Below, in pieces: positions 5,580 to 8,111 of a stretch of DNA of 8,111 bases. Numbering within the stretch: the first letter of the stretch is position 1; each line of letters starts with the position of its first letter. The notes beneath the pieces are model-generated. The model worked only from the letters and a program-made list of their open reading frames with translations, did not search any database and was not told the DNA's origin. The DNA is from an uncultured Desulfuromonas sp. (GTDB taxonomy: Bacteria > Desulfobacterota > Desulfuromonadia > Desulfuromonadales > Trichloromonadaceae), in the NCBI GenBank assembly GCA_937982495.1, contig CALJLX010000580.1:1-8111 (forward strand), in the 5' to 3' direction. Both the position numbers and the translations under genes were made by a program.

Positions 5580-6491
5580 ATGCGTTTTGGTTTGTGCTGC
5601 CTGTTCAAACAGGAAAAAATCGCCTTCCGCACGACTACCGCCAAAGCGCTGCGCGCCATGCCTCGGAGCGAACAGCTCCTTAAGCTTTCCGCCATCTGTC
5701 ATGACAATGCCCGCAATCTGCTGCAAGCCGTGCAAGCCTGTCACGATCTCGGCATCGGTGCCTTTCGCATCATGTCGCCACTCTTCCCGCGCATGACCCA
5801 TCCTGAAGTGGGGTACGAACTGGACGAACTCCCGGAAGGGGATGCCGTCAGGCACCTGCTGGACGCGACCAGGATCCTTGCCCGTCGGCATGACCTCCGC
5901 CTCAGCTTTCATCCTGACCAGTTTGTCGTATTGTCCTCGCCGCATCCAACGGTCGTCGCCAGTTCAATCCGTGAGCTGGAGTACCAGGCCTACCTGGCCG
6001 AGGCAGTGGGGGCGGATGTCATCAATCTTCATGCCGGAGGCGTTTATGGTGACAAACAGCTGGCGCTCGAAAGATTCTATCAGGTTTTCGACGACCTGCC
6101 TGAAGCCGTCAGAACCCGACTGACCTTGGAAAATGATGACCAAAGCTACACCGTCCGCGATCTGTTGCCGACCTGCGAGCGACTTTCCATTCCCCTCGTG
6201 TATGATGTTCACCATCACCGCTGTCATCCGGACGGTCTGTCCATCGAGGAGGCGACCCAACTGGCGGCGGAAACCTGGCGGATATCCCATCGTGAGCCCT
6301 ATTGCCATCTGTCATCCCCCCGGGCCGGCTGGACAGCGGGAGATCCCAAGCCCCACGCCGATTACATCGATCCGGCGGATGTGCCCTCCTGCTGGAGGGG
6401 ACGGACCATGACGGTCGATATCGAAGCCAAAGCGAAGGAACTGGCGGTGGTGAAGTTGATGACCGACTTGAAACCTGGCGGAGATTCATGA
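5580..6491 (+). CDS. uvsE: UV DNA damage endonuclease UvsE (UVDE)
   Basis: A 303-residue TIM-barrel endonuclease that nicks DNA immediately 5' to UV photoproducts (cyclobutane dimers and 6-4 products), starting a repair route independent of UvrABC. The N terminus RFGLCCLF followed by FRTTTAKAL (16-24) is diagnostic. Metal-ligand positions recognisable from the Thermus enzyme are His74 (LFPRMTH), His111 (SFHPDQF), His151 (NLHAGG), Glu184 (LEND), Asp209 and His211/212 (YDVHHH), His243 (CHLSSP) and Glu282 (IEAKAK). HADYID lies at 259-264. Gln114-Phe115 occupy the damage-probing pair. The family lysine two residues before His243 (KxHxSS) is Tyr241 here, an apparent loss of the carboxylated Lys. 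Length is normal. The ATG at 5580 has GAGGT 8-9 nt upstream and matches the family start. It is transcribed divergently from the lipid operon. Confidence 0.95.
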   Translation: MRFGLCCLFKQEKIAFRTTTAKALRAMPRSEQLLKLSAICHDNARNLLQAVQACHDLGIGAFRIMSPLFPRMTHPEVGYELDELPEGDAVRHLLDATRILARRHDLRLSFHPDQFVVLSSPHPTVVASSIRELEYQAYLAEAVGADVINLHAGGVYGDKQLALERFYQVFDDLPEAVRTRLTLENDDQSYTVRDLLPTCERLSIPLVYDVHHHRCHPDGLSIEEATQLAAETWRISHREPYCHLSSPRAGWTAGDPKPHADYIDPADVPSCWRGRTMTVDIEAKAKELAVVKLMTDLKPGGDS

Positions 6492-6674
6492 TCCCGAGAA
6501 ACCCGGCAGGCCGTTAACGACCGTCGGAGCCTCCTCTTCATGCATGGGGACCGCGGCCCTTTTAATTCTCTGGACTTCCGCCTGACGCTCATCTACGATG
6601 CGCCTACATTCGACGCAAAGGAAAGCGAACGGCGGGCATGTCAGGGCAAACCCTCTCACGGCACAATTTTTCAC
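6486..6674 (-). CDS. Possible small Cys-containing protein, 62 residues, unrecognised
   Basis: A GTG-initiated frame of 62 codons. AGGAGG at 6687-6682 lies 7 nt before the GTG, the best-looking ribosome binding site in this part of the window. The product has four cysteines (residues 4, 13, 20, 23), including a CVEC pair, followed by a charged helix-like segment (RRIVDERQAEVQRIKRA) and an acidic patch. No family is recognised; a small zinc-ribbon-like or metal-binding protein is possible. It converges on uvsE, overlapping its last 6 bp, and its 5' end overlaps a 120-codon plus-strand frame by 37 bp, so both may not be real. Codon use is less GC-biased at third positions than in neighbouring genes. 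Tentative. Confidence 0.4.
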   Translation of the reverse strand: MKNCAVRGFALTCPPFAFLCVECRRIVDERQAEVQRIKRAAVPMHEEEAPTVVNGLPGFSGS

Positions 6675-7000
6675 GGGCAGTCCTCCTCTGGACCTGGCTG
6701 GTCGTCGCCTTCGGCCTGGCCCAGGGTTTGGCCTTCCTCCCCGCTCCCTCCCAATTGTATCGCCAATGCGACAGCCTCGCCGCCCCCACGACCGCGCTGG
6801 AACTGGTGGCGACGCCCGCGCAGAAATCCGTCTCCGTTCAGCCCCTCAGCGACGGCTTCATCCCCCTTCCCGCAACCGGGATCATCGTTGCCGACTCTGG
6901 GTCGGCGCTCCCGTGCCCCCTCTGGAACAACACCCTTTCGCTTCTTCTCCCGGCTGCCTGGCAGTCTCCATCCCTCCCCCGTCCTCCCCCCAGCGCATAA
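6638..7000 (+). CDS. Possible small exported or membrane-anchored protein, 120 residues, unrecognised
   Basis: A 120-codon frame with strong G/C preference at third positions, as in the surrounding genes. The N terminus has polar and basic residues (SGQTLSRHNFSR), then a hydrophobic run AVLLWTWLVVAFGLAQGLAFL (residues 14-34) resembling a signal peptide or anchor. The rest is rich in Pro, Ser, Leu and Ala with no recognisable domain, and the C terminus is PRPPPSA. The start ATG at 6638 has only a loosely placed GGAAAG upstream. It lies 146 bp after uvsE on the same strand. It is not SecD. The proline-rich tail could simply reflect the C-rich plus strand, so a chance ORF remains possible. Confidence 0.4.
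   Translation: MSGQTLSRHNFSRAVLLWTWLVVAFGLAQGLAFLPAPSQLYRQCDSLAAPTTALELVATPAQKSVSVQPLSDGFIPLPATGIIVADSGSALPCPLWNNTLSLLLPAAWQSPSLPRPPPSA
6681..6687 (-). promoter_or_regulatory. Strong ribosome binding site before the small minus-strand ORF
   Basis: AGGAGGA on the minus strand, ending 6 nt before the GTG at 6674 (AGGAGG core with 7 nt spacing). It is the main reason to take the 62-codon frame seriously. Confidence 0.4.
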
Positions 7001-7194
7001 TCCCAAGTCTTGTAGGCCAGTTCGCGATAACTCACAAACAGGAAAAGCCCCTCGGCGCCTGCCGCAGCTAGGGCTGCGTATTCCGCCGCCCTTTGGGCGT
7101 GCGTGATCCGTCCCCTGTCGGCGAGATTCGCACCTTCCTGGGCACGGCGATCATCGTGCCCCCTTTGCCTTCGACCCGCTGCCGCCGGGGCACG
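6838..7194 (-). other. Start-less open frame, possible gene remnant
   Basis: Between an in-frame TAG (7197-7195) and a TGA at 6840-6838 this frame stays open for 118 codons. Its first half (about 7150-6995) reads like ordinary protein, for example ITHAQRAAEYAALAAAG followed by LFLFVSYRELAYKTW, with frequent G in first codon positions. The only start-like codon is GTG at 7035, in the middle of this part. Downstream it becomes Gly/Arg-rich, as expected of non-coding antisense. A gene fragment on the minus strand is possible; no family is recognised. Confidence 0.25.
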
Positions 7195-7203
7195 CTACGC
7201 CCC
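7063..7203 (+). other. Cluster of four GC-rich hairpins in the secF leader
   Basis: Four perfect inverted repeats follow each other: CGCAGC/GCTGCG (7063-7068 with 7073-7078, loop 4), CGCCC/GGGCG (7087-7091 with 7095-7099, loop 3), GGGCACG/CGTGCCC (7140-7146 with 7155-7161, loop 8) and GGGGC/GCCCC (7187-7191 with 7199-7203, loop 7). None is followed by a T-run, so intrinsic termination is unlikely. They could structure the secF leader RNA or be a remnant of an intergenic repeat. Short GC stems also arise by chance in DNA this rich. Confidence 0.35.
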
Positions 7204-7227
7204 CTCGGTAACGGTCCGGGAGACTCC

Positions 7228-8111
7228 ATGCAAATCATCAACCCCAAAAGCAATTTCGATTTTGTCGGTAAAAACCGCATCGCCGTCATTCTGTGCCTGC
7301 TGGTGATCCTCGCCGGCGTCCTCTCCCTGGTTCTCAAGGGCGGCCCCAGCTACGGCGTCGACTTTTCCGGCGGCACGCTGGTTCAGGTCCGTTTCTCCGC
7401 CCCGGTTTCGGCGGCGACCATCAAAGACTATCTGGCGGAATTGAAGCTGGAGTCCCTGACCGTCCAGCAGTTCGGCGACGGGGAGAACGAATTTCTCATT
7501 CGGGCGCAGCAGACCGAGGATGAAATGAGCCATTTCACGCAAAAAATCGAACAGGCGCTGAAAAACGGCACGGACGACAGTGGCCTGGAGGTATTGCGCA
7601 GCGAAATGGTCGGCCCGCAGGTGGGCAAGGATTTGCGGACCAAGGGGCTGCTGTCCCTGGTTTACGCCATGATCGGCACGCTGATCTACATCTCCTGGCG
7701 TTTTGAATTTCGCTCCGGCGTGGCCGCCATCGTGGCGCTGGCCCATGACGTGCTCGTCACTCTGGGGTTTCTCTCCATCTTCGACATCGAGATCGACCTG
7801 ACCATTGTCGCGGCACTGCTGACCATCATCGGCTATTCCCTCAACGACACCATCGTCATCTTCGACCGCATTCGTGAAAAACTCGACCGGAATCCGGCCG
7901 AATCCTTTCCGGAGACGGTCAATCACAGCATCAACGAAACCCTGTCGCGCACCATCCTGACCTCGGGAACAACCCTGCTGGTGGTGCTTTCCCTGTATCT
8001 CTTCGGCGGAAACGTCATCCACGGATTCGCCTTCGCCATGCTCGTGGGTGTCATTGCCGGAACCTATTCCACCGTCTTCGTCGCCAGCGCCCTGATTCTC
8101 TTCTGGGAAAA
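7228..8111 (+). CDS. secF: Protein translocase subunit SecF, 3' end outside the window
   Basis: Inner-membrane subunit of the SecDF(YajC) complex, which uses the proton gradient to drive late steps of Sec protein export. 294 codons are present; the family is about 300-320 residues, so only the C-terminal tail is missing. The order of features is normal: a first transmembrane helix at 18-36, the GVDFSGGT motif at 43-50, a periplasmic domain to about 135 ending in VGPQVGKDL (128-136), then five helices. AHDV with Asp174 is at 172-175, IGYSLNDTIVIFDRIRE at 201-217, and the SINETLSRTILTSGTT region at 234-249. The ATG has GGGAG at 7218-7222 with a 5-nt spacer. SecD, normally encoded immediately upstream, is not found in the 1.6 kb upstream on this strand, so secF is either split from secD or a second copy. 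Confidence 0.96.
   Translation, partial: MQIINPKSNFDFVGKNRIAVILCLLVILAGVLSLVLKGGPSYGVDFSGGTLVQVRFSAPVSAATIKDYLAELKLESLTVQQFGDGENEFLIRAQQTEDEMSHFTQKIEQALKNGTDDSGLEVLRSEMVGPQVGKDLRTKGLLSLVYAMIGTLIYISWRFEFRSGVAAIVALAHDVLVTLGFLSIFDIEIDLTIVAALLTIIGYSLNDTIVIFDRIREKLDRNPAESFPETVNHSINETLSRTILTSGTTLLVVLSLYLFGGNVIHGFAFAMLVGVIAGTYSTVFVASALILFWE

Larger units (their letters stand above)
6492..7227. other. Unresolved 736-bp region between uvsE and secF
   Basis: No confidently assigned gene. It contains the 62-codon minus-strand ORF, the 120-codon plus-strand ORF, a start-less minus-strand frame (7194-6838) with protein-like sequence, a near-palindrome centred on CGTTAACG at 6512-6519, an isolated GCCGAC/GTCGGC hairpin at 6890-6906, and the hairpin cluster at 7063-7203. 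No tRNA, IS end, CRISPR or strong rho-independent terminator was recognised. The mixture of partial signals would fit decayed or rearranged sequence. Confidence 0.6.

Noticed and set aside
5521..5580. N-terminal extension of the chalcone-isomerase-like protein to 5580
   Set aside because: It would overlap the uvsE start codon and bury the signal peptide behind a polar tail. The starts at 5520 or 5502 fit an exported protein.
5600..5613. Perfect palindrome CCTGTTCAAACAGG near the uvsE 5' end, LexA-like half-sites
   Set aside because: CTGT and ACAG are separated by 4 bases, not the 8 of the E. coli-type SOS box, and the site encodes conserved residues of UvsE (LFKQ), so coding constraint explains it.
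6509..6522. Near-palindrome GGCCGTTAACGACC
   Set aside because: Short, with one mismatch, no loop and no partner copy in the window. No basis to call an operator or attachment site.
6546..6563. Possible terminator GGGG-A-CCGCGG-CCC followed by TTTT after uvsE
   Set aside because: The stem is only 3 bp with a 7-nt loop or needs a 2-nt loop. It is too weak for a rho-independent terminator.
6612..6652. c-di-GMP-I riboswitch-like pieces GACGCAAAG (6612-6620) and CAGGGCAAACC (6642-6652)
   Set aside because: Both match conserved parts of the GEMM motif, but they occur in reversed order and no pairing P1 helix, tetraloop or receptor is evident. Best explained as chance, although a covariance-model search would settle it.
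7195..8022. 275-codon open frame on the minus strand
   Set aside because: Antisense shadow of secF, which has unmistakable motifs. The product is repetitive in Gly, Gln and Asp.

Overview
The window is 8.1 kb of GC-rich bacterial DNA. It holds a seven-gene minus-strand cluster, a divergent UV-damage endonuclease gene, a poorly resolved stretch of about 740 bp, and the start and most of secF. The two-layer envelope logic (an exported chalcone-isomerase-like protein, SecF, phospholipid-modifying enzymes) points to a Gram-negative. The flavour of SecF and UvsE is compatible with a Desulfuromonas/Geobacter-type bacterium or another proteobacterium, but the window alone does not settle taxonomy.

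Positions 1-5520, minus strand. Read in transcription order from the right: chalcone-isomerase-like exported protein (5520-4906), pyridoxamine-5'-phosphate-oxidase-like flavin/split-barrel protein (4811-4359), DUF1295 steroid-reductase-like membrane protein (4273-3497), DUF2177 four-helix membrane protein (3495-3079), FAD-dependent amine-oxidase-like enzyme (3059-1812), DUF1365 protein (1809-1030) and a cyclopropane-fatty-acid-synthase-family methyltransferase (1033 running off the left edge). Several junctions are almost gapless: TGA-C-ATG, a 2-bp gap, and a 4-bp ATGA overlap. This looks like one operon. Cfa-type methyltransferase, DUF1365 and FAD oxidoreductase form a recurrent trio that acts on unsaturated acyl chains of membrane phospholipids. 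The related operon in Rhodobacter sphaeroides is tied to singlet-oxygen-induced methylated and furan fatty acids. The inferred job here is remodelling of membrane lipid acyl chains, probably under stress. No sigma factor or anti-sigma gene is visible.

Positions 5580-6491, plus strand. uvsE, a UV-damage endonuclease, is divergent from the lipid operon across about 60 bp. It keeps nearly all metal ligands of the family but appears to have Tyr where the family has a carboxylated active-site Lys.

Positions 6492-7227. No confidently assigned gene. It contains a 62-codon Cys-containing minus-strand ORF with a very good ribosome binding site, a 120-codon plus-strand ORF with an N-terminal hydrophobic segment, a minus-strand frame that reads like a piece of protein but lacks a start, and a row of four GC-rich hairpins. 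None of this resembles SecD, which normally precedes SecF.

Positions 7228-8111, plus strand. secF, complete except for its last few residues. It is apparently separated from secD.
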